Positions 13,492-26,454 of a DNA stretch of 64,000 bases are shown in pieces (positions within the stretch are counted from its first letter, which is position 1; each line of letters opens with the position of its first letter). The position numbers and the translations under genes were made by a program. The DNA is from Corylus avellana (Eukaryota > Streptophyta > Magnoliopsida > Fagales > Betulaceae), in NCBI RefSeq assembly GCF_901000735.1, contig NC_081547.1:27701382-27765381 (forward strand). The letters run 5' to 3'. Below the pieces are notes generated by a model, which saw nothing but the letters and a program-made list of their open reading frames with translations, did no database searches and was not told the origin of the DNA.

Positions 13492-13554
13492 ATGGCTGAA
13501 ACCATTATCATTCGTACTCGCTATGTACTCCTACACCGATCTCTAGCTCTCTGA
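13492..13554 (+). CDS. Upstream ORF in the Pumilio 5' leader (20 residues)
   Basis: ATG at 13492 opens a 20-codon frame ending in TGA at 13552-13554, about 270 bases before the main ATG. A 7-codon frame (ATG 13523) overlaps it, and a 3-codon frame (ATG 13649) follows. The peptide matches nothing I know. Whether it is translated depends on the true transcription start. Confidence 0.4.
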   Translation: MAETIIIRTRYVLLHRSLAL

Positions 13555-13787
13555 GTAAATTCCAACCCACGAGTACAGAATCTTTCTACTTCAACTCAAA
13601 CCCAAAACTGTCTGTTTTTTGTTTTTAGTATCTGCAAAATCTTGACCCATGGGTTTGTGATTCTAAGCACAAATATTAACTTTTTTCGAATCTTTAGCGA
13701 GAAACCCATTTGGGTTTCAACAATATTGAGCTGATTCTGTGCTCGAAGGCTCAATCTTTAAGCAGCTTCAGACCCTATCTTTCTCGT

Positions 13788-13793
13788 ATGTGA
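13788..13793 (+). promoter_or_regulatory. Minimal start-stop uORF (ATG TGA) before the Pumilio start
   Basis: An ATG followed at once by TGA, 28 bases upstream of the main ATG at 13822. AUG-stop elements can stall or shed ribosomes in plants; the AUGUAA of the boron-responsive NIP5;1 leader is the known case. A role here is inference. Confidence 0.4.
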
Positions 13794-13821
13794 CGTGACG
13801 GTCACCGATACTTATTCCAAG

Positions 13822-16800
13822 ATGGCGCCCGATGTTTCAGTGCGATCGGTGCTTAAAAACACGGATTTCGGCGAAGATTTGGGGGTGTTGATTAGGGAGC
13901 AGAGGCGGCAACAGGAGGAGCTGAGTGACAGAGAGAAAGAACTTAGTATGTACCGAAGTGGGTCGGCGCCGCCGACCGTGGAGGGCTCGCTGAGCGCAGT
14001 GGGGGGCTTGTTCGATGCCTCGGCGCTAATGGGTTTCACGAAAAACGGCGGGAAAGGGCTGGTGAGCGAGGATGAGCTTCGGGCTGACCCTGCCTACGTG
14101 AGTTATTACTATTCGAATGTGAATCTGAACCCGCGGCTGCCTCCGCCGCTTTTGTCAAAGGAGGAGAGGCGGTTTGCGCAGAGGTTGAGTGGCGGTGCGG
14201 TGGGAGGGATTGGTGATAGGAGGAAAGTGAGTAGAGGTGGTGAAGAGGGTGGGAATGGAAATGGAAATGGGAATCAATCGCTTTTCTCGGTTCAGCCGGG
14301 GTATAAGGAGGAGAACGGGAAGAGTGCAGCGGAGTGGGGAGGCGATGGGTTGATTGGCTTGACGGGGCTGGGGCTCGGAAGTCGGCAAAAGAGTATTGCT
14401 GAGATCATTCAGGTATGAAGTTATGTAGTGATATGTAATCGGTTTGGTTTGGTTTCTTTGATCATTTGTTTTGGATACTTTATGAGTTTTGGATGTGATT
14501 TTTTTTTGTCTGAAGTTTCTATCTTGGAGCTCGTATTTATTTCTAGGTCTTGCTTTATTTTTCGTTGTTTCTTGGTACTTTAGTTTGACACTGTATGCTT
14601 GGCTGAATAAGTCATTATGTTCATCTTCAAATTCTTTATTTTTGTTTAAGATCATGTTGGTGTATTTTTTTTCCCAGTTGCTCGTGCTCATGGACGAGCT
14701 CTCTGATGTTGTGTTATTGGTTTGTTTCCATGTATATTTATTTATACCTGTTTTTATCAATTTTAATCATCTGATTCATGCTATCATGTAATGATAGAAT
14801 TGCTAAAGTCCTTGTGATCAGCAATACTTGATCCTCCTAAAAGAAATTAATTTGTTGTTCTTATTGACTTCCGTATTGCTTGTTTGGGTCTGCTTCTATT
14901 GTCGGTTCACCAGTTCCATCTTCTTTAAGAATGTAGAAAGACGTGGCTGTTAATTATCTATTAAAGTAGAAAATTTAGTGGCCATATTCATTAGCTAAAC
15001 GTTGATGGTATCTCTGAACCTTGATCAGGTGAGAAACAATTCGTTCATAATTTGGAGAGGCACCAAATTGGAAGAGTTAATATGTCCTTGCACTAGGTTG
15101 TCATTTTAAAAAAAATTAGTGCAGTCGGGTTTGATACTGATATGCTGTATCCTAAAATCACGTTCTTATGAACAAGTTGATTGCTATTTTACTTGATATG
15201 TGCTTGCATTATCTCTTGTAGCCATTTTTGGTAAATGCTACGTTCTTGGAATGTGCTTAAAGCTTCACTGGATTTTGATTCTTTTAATGCAGGAGGATAT
15301 ACATGTATCATCTGTCTCAAGGCACCCATCTCGCCCTGCTAGCCGAAATGCATTTGATAACAGTGTTGAAACTTCAGAGCCCCAGTTTGCTCATCTGCAC
15401 CATGAAGTGACATCTATGGATACTTTGCATTCTGATGGACATAAGCAGGGTATTTCTGCTAACCAAAACATTGGTGCATCAGCTTCTCATACTTATGCTT
15501 CTGCTTTAGGTGCCTCCTTGTCGAGGAGCAGCACACCTGACCCTCAACTCGTGGCCAGGGCACCTAGTCCTCGCATTCCACCTGTTGGAGGAGGTCGGGT
15601 TAGCTCAATGGATAAAAGAAGTGTTGGTGGATCAAACTCATTCAATGGCATGTCACCTAGTTTGAGTGAGTCTCCTGATCTGGTTGCTGCTTTGTCTGGC
15701 ATGAACCTTTCAACAAATGGTTTGGAAGACAAAGATAGCCATCCAAGGTCACAAGTGCGACATCAAACTGATGATCATCATGACCTATTCAACTTGCAGG
15801 GTGAGCAGAATCATATGAAACAACATCCATACTTAAATAAGTCTGAATCTGGGCATTTTCATTCCCATTACGGCCCCCAATCAGCTAAAGGATCGTACCC
15901 AAACATAGGTAATAGCAGTGGTGTTGGGATGGATCTGAACAATTCTTTGTTAAAAGCTGATGAGAAAATAGAATTTCATAAACCTGCTGTATCATCTGCT
16001 AACTCTTACTTGAAAGGACAATCTACACCAACTTTTAATGGCCGAGGAAGTTCACCTTCTCACTATCAGAATTTGGATGGTATGAACTCTGCACTTCAAA
16101 ACTATGGCTTGAATGGGTATACCATTAATCCTTCATCGCCTTCCATGATGGGTAGCCAGCTTGGGAGTGCTAATTTGCCACCCTTCTTTGAAAATGCTGC
16201 TGCTGCATCTGCATTTGGTGTTAGTGGCATGGACTCGAGAGTTCTAGGAGGAGGCTTGTCTTTAGGACCAAATATGATGGCAGCAGGAGCAGATCTGCAG
16301 AATCTTAGCAGAATGAGAAATCATACTGCAGGAAATACTCTTCAGTTGCCAATGATGGACCCATTGTATCTTCAGTACTTGAGATCAAATGAGTATGCTG
16401 CTGCACAGGCTGCTTCCCTCAATGACACATCAATGGATAGGGATTGTATGGGTAATTCGTACTTGGATTTACTTGAGCTCCAGAAAGCTTATCTGGGGGT
16501 GTTGCTTTCACCTCAAAAGTCACAGTTAGGTGTTCCATACCTTGGTAAATCTGCTAGCTTGAATCATGGTTATTACGGAAATCCAGCCTTAGGTCTTGGC
16601 ATGTCATATCCTGGAAGCCCATTGGGTGGTCCCCTTCTACCTAACTCCCCTGTAGGATCAGGTAGTCCTGTCCGGCATGGTGAGCGAAACATGCGTTTTT
16701 CTGGGATGAGGAATTTAGCTGGGGGTGTCATGGGAGCTTGGCATTCAGAAGCTGGTAGTAACTTGGATGAAACTTTTGCATCCACTTTACTAGATGAGTT

Positions 16801-19800
16801 TAAGAGCAATAAAACTAAATGTTTTGAACTTTCAGAAATTGGGGGCCATGTTGTTGAGTTCAGGTATCTACTGTTTGTTAAACCTTTTTGTGTTGTTACT
16901 TAATGGGGACCTCCAAATTTTAATTCTTTCTTTGAATTCCTTGTTAAACAGTGCTGATCAGTACGGGAGTCGATTTATTCAACAGAAACTTGAGACTGCC
17001 ACAGCGGAAGAGAAAAACATGGTTTTTGATGAAATTATGCCCCAGGCACTTTCGCTAATGACCGATGTATTTGGTAATTATGTGATTCAAAAGGTAGTTT
17101 TGTCAATTTATTTGCCTATGAATTTCTTTGAGTCTATATTATTTTTAATTTTTAATTATGTACAAGTATGTGGGAAGTGCTGGTGAAGAAATTGCGCTAG
17201 TTAAATGTATTTATGGCTAACAGTTAGTCTTTTGTATTCAGTTTTTTGAACATGGAACTGCGTCCCAAATAAGAGAACTGGCTGACCAGCTCAATGGTCA
17301 CGTGCTGACCCTAAGCCTTCAAATGTATGGCTGTCGAGTTATCCAGAAGGTATGGTCATTCAGTTGACCTGACTAATGAGAGTTATGCATCATATCAATA
17401 CATCCTTCATATTTGTTTATCCAGGTTTTCTTGCATGATCTTCAATGTATCATCTACCTTCTTATATCAACATGTGTTGAAGAGATGGGCTTATCAGTGT
17501 TATATAACATTCGTTGGCTATATGGGAAATCCTTAACATTTCCAGCTGACTTAATGCCAACATTCACCCGATTTAATAGTAGGAACCATTGCTGAACTGG
17601 TCTCTAAGAGTGGTGAAGACATTCCAGACATTCCTTTCTGAAGAGTTTTAGACACCATGCAGGAGTCCATACTCCCTTTAGGTTTGGGGTATATTGCTTT
17701 AGATGAGTCAGTATGTTAGCATTCTTTCATTTTTAAGCTAGTACAGAATGAGATGGTGCGTCAAATCATACCAAATCTACATATTTAAACAACTACATTT
17801 TTTTCTCAGCTTGTTAGGGATAATATATAAAAAAATTTCTTTTGCAAACATGTCTTTAATTGTATCCTAATGCTGATTGCATAAATAAAGGCATGTTTGA
17901 CCTTGCAATAAAACTGAAGCTTCAGGGTTAACGTTCTGTGATTTACTCTAGGCTATAGAAGTTGTTGATCTGGACCAGCAGACTAAAATGGTGAAGGAGT
18001 TGGATGGTCATATTATGCGTTGTGTTCGTGATCAAAATGGGAACCATGTGATCCAGAAGTGTATTGAATGTGTACCTGAAGATGCCATCCAGTTTATTGT
18101 TACAACATTTTATGATCAAGTTGTGACGCTGTCCTCTCATCCATATGGTTGTCGTGTCATACAGGTTAAGAAACTTCCTTTTTTTTTTTTTTTTGCGTGC
18201 TGAGACTTTTGTGTGGGTGTGTTGAATGCTGTGAAGATGGGTGACTCAAAATGTAAGAATCCTAGTGCTGAAGTTGTATAATTTCATATGACAGAGAATC
18301 CTGGAGCACTGCGATGACCCTAAGACACAGCAAATAATGATGGATGAGATTTTGCAGTCTGTGTGCATGTTGGCACAAGACCAGTACGGGAATTATGTTG
18401 TACAGGTTTGTTGTACTTCTTGGAAGCTTGTTACCCGCAACTCCAATTTGAACTAATATGGGTTCATGAATGTGGATTATTGATATGACCTTGTTTTCAG
18501 GTTCTCCATTGTTTGCCCAAATCATTAGAACTTCCTTAAAATGAATAATAGTACAGTTCCTTCTGACCTGTTGGTAAAATTAACTCGACTTAAACTGTCC
18601 TACGTCTCAACTTCTGCAATTAAACGGGGGGTTATAATTATTACTGTGAAAGAAAATAATCTCAGAGCTCATTTTTTATTAGCTTTTTTATACATTACTA
18701 CAATTTGACGGGAACTTGTTATTAGACCCACAATTTTATAGTTGCCTCGGGTGAGAGTCATATATTTGTCCATGAGAAACGGTAGTTCCAACCAAAGAAC
18801 ATGTTCTGTGGTTTGTTATCTCTCTGTCTATTTAAAGGGCTGGATGTACTTCAACATCCAAAACCACCACCAACCTACATGTGAGCACTTCATGCATGCC
18901 TATTATCATAATATGTCTGCATATCTTTTCTTCTTTCCTTTCCACTTTAACTACTAGTTGCATCAAGTGTTTTGACTGCTTACATGACTTTTTTCAGCAT
19001 GTGCTGGAGCATGGAAAGCCACATGAACGTTCAGCCATAATAACTAAATTAACTGGTCAGATAGTTCAAATGAGCCAGCAGAAGTTTGCCTCCAATGTTA
19101 TAGAAAAATGTTTAAGTTTTGGAACTCCAACAGAACGCCAGGCCCTGGTTAATGAGATGCTTGGTTCCACTGATGAAAATGAACCCCTTCAGGTTTGTTA
19201 ATTGTCCAAGTCCTTCCTATCATTAAATATGACAAAGCCTGTTCAAGCATTTTGTTACATATATTTGTCAAGGTGAATTAAGTTCTTTTAAATAAAGCTC
19301 TCGTATTAATATTTGAAATAGAATAGGCCGGTATCAGAACCCCATCCTATCTCTCTTATTATTTCTTTTAAATAGAATAGGTCAGTATCAGAACCCTACC
19401 CTTCCACGCCTCTCATTATTCCATGGTGTACATTGTTAGTTTGAGATACCCCTGTATTTCAACAGATATTTTCTGATTTATGGGGCCGAACATGCCAATT
19501 GGGATTGTGAACCTTAGATTATCGAAGGTTTCTGTAAATATAGTGTTTGTCTCTTGGCATCACCAAAGCTTCATCTCAAGTGTTCTTGTAGTTATGCGTA
19601 TTTTTTTTTTTTCAAGTGAATTGGGTATTTAAATTTTTAGATCAGCAGTTCATAAGGTTTCCTAACTCTACAGTTTTTGGCCGTTCTGTGTCTGCAAGGT
19701 AGTTCATTTGCTAATGTTTTTTTACCCTGGTTTCATGGTTACGCGAACTTTTCTGACCCATTCTTCTTTTCTAGGCGATGATGAAAGATCAGTTTGCAAA

Positions 19801-20343
19801 CTATGTTGTACAGAAAGTGTTGGAAACTTGTGATGACCAGCAACTTGAACTTATACTTAACCGAATAAAGGTTCATCTGAATGCTCTGAAGAAGTATACA
19901 TATGGGAAGCATATAGTTGCACGTGTAGAGAAACTTGTTGCTGCTGGAGGTACTTATATATTGTCTTCTTTCTTAAGTTTTTCTTTTGGTTCTTTTGCTT
20001 TTTACTCGTATACAAGATGAGAGTAAAAATTCCTGTTTCTGGAAACTTTTAATGCGATAGTTTTTCGTCATCCTATTCCTTCAAATGTTCATGGCTTGTC
20101 AATTGGTTGTGCATTGGTGAGAACTTTGAATATTTTTAGTTGTATGTTACGTAGTTTACTGATTCTGCGCCCTTCTCAGTTTTAGATTGTACATTTTCAT
20201 CAATTAAACAGGGAAGATATATTTGGATTATACTAATCTTCAATGTTTAACCAGTGTGTAAGTAGCTTCTAACAGGGTGCTTAAATCTTTTTGCAGAGAG
20301 GAGGATTAGCATTATGAATCCGCAACCTGCTTCGATGGCATAG
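13822..20343 (+). CDS. Pumilio (PUF) RNA-binding protein, plant APUM1/2/3-like
   Basis: Nine exons with GT-AG introns: 13822-14412, 15293-16863, 16952-17093, 17242-17349, 17952-18164, 18295-18405, 18998-19192, 19775-19949 and 20297-20343, giving about 1050 residues. Start ATG 13822 has A at -3 and G at +4; the frame also extends upstream from a GTG at 13795. The N-terminal half is the low-complexity plant Pumilio region with 'RSGSAPPTV' near residue 50 and 'RPASRN'. The C-terminal third (about residue 700 on) is the Pumilio homology domain with eight helical repeats. Base-contact triplets, repeats 1 to 8, read SRQ, NYQ, CRQ, NHQ, CRQ, NYQ, SNE and NYQ. By the PUF code these predict binding to UGUAUAUA-type sites in mRNA 3' UTRs. 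The family represses or destabilises target mRNAs in the cytoplasm. The exact APUM orthologue is not resolved. Confidence 0.93.
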
Positions 20344-21544
20344 GAAACGAAGTTCTTGTACAGCTAACTGAGGATAGTATGAGCACCCCGTCTTTTTCTT
20401 CTGTTTCTCTTGTCTACTAGTGGCTCATTCTATCTATTCAGATAGAATAGGAGCTGATTGAAAATAAAAATTGGTGCTTGTACTTGAAACTGTACATTGT
20501 TAGTTTGAGGATATACCTAGAAACAGGCTAGTGAGGCTCAGATGGTGAACAGACCTGACGCCCCTTAAGAGGAGATAAAAAATTAGTGCACGAGTTTTAA
20601 TGGTGTAAAAAGGGAGGAGGTAGTGATTTGTAATCGTGACTGTACAAAATGTTACCTGGTGGAGAGAGCCTTTTGTGTTTATTAGGAGAGTCCAGAAATT
20701 TTCCTATGTATGGAATTTGATTATTTTCTTTTATTTAAAGAACTTTTTCCCCACTCGTATCCCTAATTAGTCATGTTTAAAAATCATGGATCTGTGACTG
20801 CAGTGCTGTTTAAATATTTTGCTAGTTATGCATTGGCTAAGCCTTTGTGTTTCCATTGATTGGTGGGTAGGGTGATGGCCAATCAATTTGGAGAAGGTGG
20901 TTTATGTGAAATATTTTCTTTTTGACACCTTACTTGAACCTGGTTATTGCTTTCTTGAGAGGGATATTTTGTGCTTCACACAATGGCATTGGATTTATCA
21001 GATTGGGATCCCCTGGAATTCTAGGGAATTAGGGCAGGGAATAAGAGGGGAGATCCCAGGTACCCCGTGCTGCTCGGGCACCACGGGAAATTTGGATTGA
21101 TCTGGGTCATTCAAAACACTAATTCTGTTTTTGGCTAAAAAAATGTGGATTAGATGTTGAAATTTGCATATGGATTTTTACACTTATCAATACTTATGGG
21201 AGGCAACTATAAATTGTGCAGTGGTAAGATTCATTTGTTAGAGAGTAATATTACTTTTCACGCTTGGTTATCACAACTATTTTACATTGGCTTCCAATAT
21301 CAAATTAAGAAAAAAAAAAAGAAAAAAAAGCCACTTGAAACATGTAATCCTCTAAATTAAGATGAGCAGACAACTTAGGCCTCTACTTTTTGAAGTTTGG
21401 CAACACCAACTTAACTTTCATAATATGAAACGAACTTCAACTCTCCAATTACCCACAACAAAGAAAAACTTGAACCTTAGCAACTACAAGTTCAGTAGAC
21501 ATCACTTATATGAACAACACTAAAACATACACCTAAATCATCCA
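20344..21544. other. Pumilio 3' UTR and intergenic DNA
   Basis: The first 400 bases or so are probably the 3' UTR. After that comes AT-rich DNA with an A-rich tract near 21309-21330. No further gene is seen before the thaumatin-like stop codon. Confidence 0.5.
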
Positions 21545-22375
21545 TTAATTAGGAGGGCAAAACGTGATGACATACCGAGAAGCCCTGCATATCTTAAGCG
21601 CTGTAGAATCGTCGTATGCATAACTATAAGCTCGGGGGCATATGGCCTTGAAAAGATGGGCAAACACCGTTGGCTTGCAATTTTTTGGATTGGAGAACTC
21701 TCCGGTACAACAATACCGATCCGTTTTTGCAGCCAAACAAGCGCTCTTGCACCCTACTACCTTCCCTTCCCGCTTTACCACCAAGGCAGACGGGCAGCAA
21801 ACATTCAAGTCAGCCTCACATGCCGCTACTCCGCACCCAACACCACCGCCTATCGGAACCATTGATACCGGAAGGTTAAACCCATCAACCAAGCTCACAT
21901 CATAGTAGTGTAAGGCGGATTTGGAGGTTCCAAATGTCATTTCGACTAGTGTGGCCGGGGGAACTCCACCGACACCTTGGCAATGCAAGAGCCCTGCGCA
22001 GTCCCCAGTTTGGCATGATCTTTTGCCGGGTTCTTCATTGAAGCAGCAGCCCTGTCTGCCCCATATTCTTCCAGACCATTCCTCCGGGACTTCAAGGTCT
22101 ACTTGCTCTCCGCTATAGAGATGGAAGCCACCATCTTTGGGTGTCGGCTGGCCTGCAGTGCCAAGAACTCCAGGCCATACGCTCTCCTTGCAGTTGTTCA
22201 CTACAATGAGTTGAACCCCATCTGCAAACAGAAACCACAAAGCGATATTGTAAGTTTTCAACTGCTATATGCTACACAAATGAAGCGGAGGAAGGTGTTA
22301 GAAAGAAGAATATCTACCTGTGAAGGAGAGGGAGTAGAGAATGCAGAAGAAGATGAGAAGCGACGAAGTTGCCAT
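21545..22375 (-). CDS. Thaumatin-like protein (PR-5 family), complete copy
   Basis: Two exons, 22375-22318 and 22221-21545, with a GT-AG intron of 96 bases after the signal peptide, encode 244 residues. Residues 1 to about 20 are a hydrophobic signal peptide, so the protein is secreted to the apoplast. The mature part has the thaumatin fold marks: the usual 16 cysteines and the REDDD acidic-cleft residues (Arg in the WSGRIWG region, Glu in TLVEM, two Asp in YYDVSLVDG, Asp in EADLN), ending in ITFCP. There are 18 cysteines. The two extra ones sit next to conserved ones in GCCF and VCCP. PR-5 proteins act in antifungal defence and some bind or cut beta-1,3-glucan. It is divergently placed to the BED gene at 24863. 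A nearly identical copy lies at 26455-27277. Confidence 0.93.
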
Positions 22376-24862
22376 TTTCTTCTTCTTTAAGATTCTTGGA
22401 TGTAGAACTGTAATGTTCGTCCTGTGTATGTGTGAGAGCGCGATCCTAATAGGGAGAGGCTTTCTATTTTTCCGCCACCATGAAAGAAATTTTAACCGTA
22501 GCGCAACTGCTCGAGTAAAAACGGTTTACTATGTACATCATCAACGTACACGACAAACCCCCATGTACTGCAAAATAGCACCCACGCTTACGTAGGTTGA
22601 GAAATTCAATGATGTCTTTGTAATCCATATCCCAATAAATCCTTTGATGACATAGAGAAAAGAATCTTATGCTAAAAAGGGATGACTAAGTGGAAGGCAT
22701 TATTGGTGCTTTAAATTTCTTCTCCTTTTGTTTGGATAATGATGGTACTAGTCCCATTATCCGTTGCTCAAAGAGAGTGAGAGAAAATGGAAAACAAGTG
22801 TCCAATAATTCCTCTGTGAATGCAATTCTTTCTCCTTCTGATCACCAAGACATGACAAATCTGAAATGCCTGATCAGCAGCTGAATATTCAAATTGTAAC
22901 TCTGCTTGCCCTTGTCTGAAAGATTCAGTAATCTACTCTCTGGATTAATTTCATCAATCTAACCTGAAAACGATTAAAGAAGCAAATTGTAACATGAGTT
23001 ACTCATTGGTATGGGAAGTCCTGATATAGGGAAACCATGATCGAAAAATATAGTTTTAATGCCATGACGCAATTTGTCCATTCAATCAAATATAATTGTA
23101 GCAGAGTTTCCCACTCTCCAAGCTCCGCTTCCTCCCTCCTCCCCACCCGCCTCTTCCCCCGCCCTACACACACCTATCCTCCTCTGTATATGTGTCTCAC
23201 ACACCTCCCTTTCCGCACGTGGATCCCATGCGCCTACTCCACACGCAATTGTCTCCGTTCATCTCTCATTGGATTTTTATTTTTTTTGTTGGTTATTTCC
23301 CATACAGAAGCAATGTTGGGACAAACTCACATATTCTCTAACACTTCGGGACCTCCCTGTCCATTGCATGTCATTTGCCAGGCACCTCTCATATCAGATA
23401 AAAGGAATGAACCTCCTCTTTAGTGGCAGTAGCTCAATTGATCTAAGTGCAATCTTTTCTACTAGAAATTGCAGGCGCCACCACAAGCACGTTCACTTGT
23501 GGACTACTACAAAAACCGTGGTTTATTGTGGCTCTTTTCTTAGCCCTCAAGCCAAAAAGCCACCGGACCAGCCTTTTTTTTTTTTTGGCTCATTTCTAAA
23601 TTCACAAGTATCTGCAACTCCGCTGCCCCTCTGCAAAAGAGAAACAAAGTTCATTGTAACTTGTAAGTGATATCAGTTTTATTGTTATGCATCTAATTAC
23701 AACGAAAATCATAATCATTTTAAATCAGTCCTATTTACAACGAAGATGATCAATAGATGAAATGGAATAGGAAACAAGGCAAGAGGATATGTTGTCCAAG
23801 CAGTAGAGAAGTGAAAAACTCCTATTTAGAACCAATCTCAATATACTAAGGAGGGGTTTTTAATTCCAAAGTTCTAAATGATTTTTATTTATGGAGTTTT
23901 TATAATTCAAGATCAACGCAGTAATCCAGGGATCTAATTCTACAGAAACTAGCACATTTTCAAGACGGTACCTACAATTCTTTGCAGTTCTTTCATGAAA
24001 TCATCATATTTAGGTTAGCTCCAAGAGAATGGAACCCTTTACTACAGAGAATCAATCTTTGATCACGGTTAAACTAAATCTAGCTAGCTGTAACAAAATT
24101 GTATCTTTAGCCCCAATAAAGCAAATTCCCTCTTTGGTCTTTGCCATACTATATTCAATCTCGCAAAATCAAACCATTTTATGTTCCTAAGATCTAACCC
24201 CCTGTTTGTTTCTCACGAAAGTTGTTTTCCTGTCCCTCATTCTTCCTCCAAGAACCAAAATTTTGCTATAACAACAAAAAAAGGTTTGGATTTTTCGTTT
24301 TATAGAGGAAAAAACAAAACCAGACGAAAGTTTCAAAAAATCTCCGGTTCACCCGAATAGCCTGCGGTCTAGAATGGATAGGTAACCGGGAGTCTCGGTT
24401 TATCCTTGCTTCAGACCGGTCCAAAGCTTTGACCGCGGTTTTTAACCGAATCAATCGGTCAGACCGAACTAACTTTAAAGTAAACTCAACCGGGTGAAGT
24501 TGCCCTAACCGGTTCGTCCGGTTATCATCAGCGGTTTATAATCCCACATCCACCCTTAACTCGGTTCTCTCTCCCTCTCCAAAGCATGCCATAGAGCCCA
24601 AAACAAGTAAGCTCTCTCTCTCTCTCTGGCCTTTGTTGTTGTTGTTGTTGTTGTTGTTGTTTTTATTGTTGTTGTTGTTGTGTCTGTGTGCGTGCGTCTG
24701 TGTCTGGTTTTTTTGTTTCGTTTTATGAATTAAGTTATAAATATTGCATTTTATCTTCTTTTTTTTTTGGGTGGGAAACTTTTGGGTGTATCATGCATTT
24801 TCTTTGCTTTTTTGGGTAGTAACTTTCAGCAATTTTCCACATTAGGTAATAGGGTTGCTTAA
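22376..24862. promoter_or_regulatory. Divergent intergenic region between thaumatin-like and BED genes
   Basis: About 2.5 kb separates the two divergent start codons and should hold both promoters. A CT-rich tract (near 23120-23165), a GACCGGT/CCGGTT-rich patch (24345-24540) and, next to the BED gene, CT and GTT microsatellites are visible. A likely 5' UTR intron of the BED gene runs from GT at 24606 to AG at 24845. No convincing gene is seen inside. Confidence 0.5.
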
Positions 24863-26354
24863 ATGATTTCGGGTTCGGAGCCAGTGCCTGTAACATCCCA
24901 AAAATACGACCCAGCATGGAGGCATTGTCAAATGTTTATGATTGGGGAAAGAAAGCATCTCAAATGTATATATTGTTTCAAATTGTTTAAGGGTGGTGGG
25001 ATTCATAGGATTAAGGAACATCTCGCAGGTCATAAGGGTAATGCCTCCGCTTGTCTTAGTGTTCCAGAGGATGTTCGGGTTTTCATGCAACAGAGTATAG
25101 CCGGGGTTGTGGTGAGGAAGAGGAGGAAGCAAAAGATTGAGGAAGCCATTGCGAGTGTTGACCCGGTTTGTAGTGAGATAGTTGCTCTTGATGATCAATG
25201 TGATGCAAGTACGGGTCTCCAGTTGGTTGGAGTTCCGGATACACTTGAACCGAATTCGGGTTTGTTAGTGAATGGGGAAGGGACTAGTAATAGGAGTGGG
25301 GAGAGAAGGAAGAGGAGGAGAGGCAAGAAAGCTTTGGCAAATGCTGAAAATGATGATGCTGGAGCTGATACTAGTAGTGTTGCATTGTGTTCAAAAAGGG
25401 TGAACAATCGTGTTCAGATGGCAATAGGGCGGTTTTTGTATGATATAGGGGCACCTCTAGATGCTGTGAACTCGGTTTATTTTCAGCCAATGATTGATGC
25501 AATTGCTTCTGGAGGGTCTGGGGTTCTGCCACCCTCATACCATGATCTTCGGGGCTGGATTTTGAAGAAGTCAGTTGAAGAACTGAAGAGTGAAACTGCC
25601 AAGTACGACGCAGCATTGGTGAGCACGGGTTGTTCTGTTTTGGTTGAACAATGGTGCACAGAAACGGGCAGAACGTTGCTATGTTTTTTGACGCATTGTC
25701 CTCAAGGAACTTTATTTTTGAAATCTGTGGATGCATCTGACATTTTAAATTCATCGGATGCTTTGCATGAATTGTTTAAGCAAGTGGTGGAAGAAGTTGG
25801 TGTGAGAAATGTGCTGCAAGTAATTACTAATGGGGAAGAGCAATATAGTATTGCAGGCAGGAGGTTGACTGATACTTTCCCTACTCTGTATTGGACGTCT
25901 TGCGCAGCTCGTTGCATAGATTTTATACTTGAAGATTTCGGAAATCTTGAGTGGATAAATGCGGTAATTGAACAGGCTAAATCTATCACGAAATTTATCT
26001 ACAATCATAGTGTGATTTTGAATATGGTGAGAAGGTATACTTTTGGCAATGATATTGTAGAACGGGGGGTCACTAGGTCTGCTACAAACTTTACAACATT
26101 GAAACGAATGGTTGATCTCAAACACAATTTGCAGGCCATGGTTACTTCACAGGAGTGGCTGGACTGCCCATATTCGAAGAAAACTGAGGGACTGGGTATG
26201 TTAGATACTGTAGCTAGTCAGGCATTTTGGTCCTCGTGCATTCTGGTAGTCCACTTAACAAATCCTCTCTTGAGACTTTTGAGAAGAGTGGGTAGCGAGA
26301 AGAGGCCTGCCATGGGATATGTTTATGCAGGAATGTATCATGCAAAAGAAACAA
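24863..26354 (+). CDS. BED zinc-finger/hAT-like protein, copy A, cut by the gap
   Basis: The first 497 codons of the gene that is complete at 30164-33044. The encoded sequence appears identical to copy B up to the N run. It carries the BED finger and the DUF659 region but lacks the hAT dimerisation part only because the contig ends. The apparent continuation of the frame through the Ns into 26455 onward is an artefact. See the complete copy for function. Confidence 0.9.
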
Positions 26355-26454
26355 NNNNNNNNNNNNNNNNNNNNNNNNNNNNNNNNNNNNNNNNNNNNNN
26401 NNNNNNNNNNNNNNNNNNNNNNNNNNNNNNNNNNNNNNNNNNNNNNNNNNNNNN
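26355..26454. other. Assembly gap (100 N)
   Basis: Exactly 100 N bases between the two copies of the 5-kb block. The left flank stops inside the BED gene and the right flank starts inside the end of the thaumatin-like gene, which suits a contig join and not a measured gap. Confidence 0.99.

Larger units (their letters stand above)
21553..26354. repeat. Duplicated block, copy A (thaumatin-like + BED genes), ends at gap
   Basis: Matches 26455-31655 nearly base for base across exons, introns and intergenic DNA. Copy A lacks a 349-bp MITE, an insertion of about 40 bp near 28250-28300 and a 6-bp CACCAT-type unit. It ends exactly at the N run, and copy B starts exactly after it. Two allelic contigs left unmerged explain this best. 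Confidence 0.95.

Noticed and set aside
14155..14760. A 201-codon minus-strand frame over the first Pumilio exon
   Set aside because: Antisense shadow of a GC-richer exon that runs on into intron sequence. No family signature.
23037..23670. Overlapping frames of 128 and 198 codons in the divergent intergenic region
   Set aside because: Pyrimidine-rich low-complexity DNA. In copy B the frames are changed by an indel near 28250 and by the MITE, so they are not conserved even between near-identical copies.
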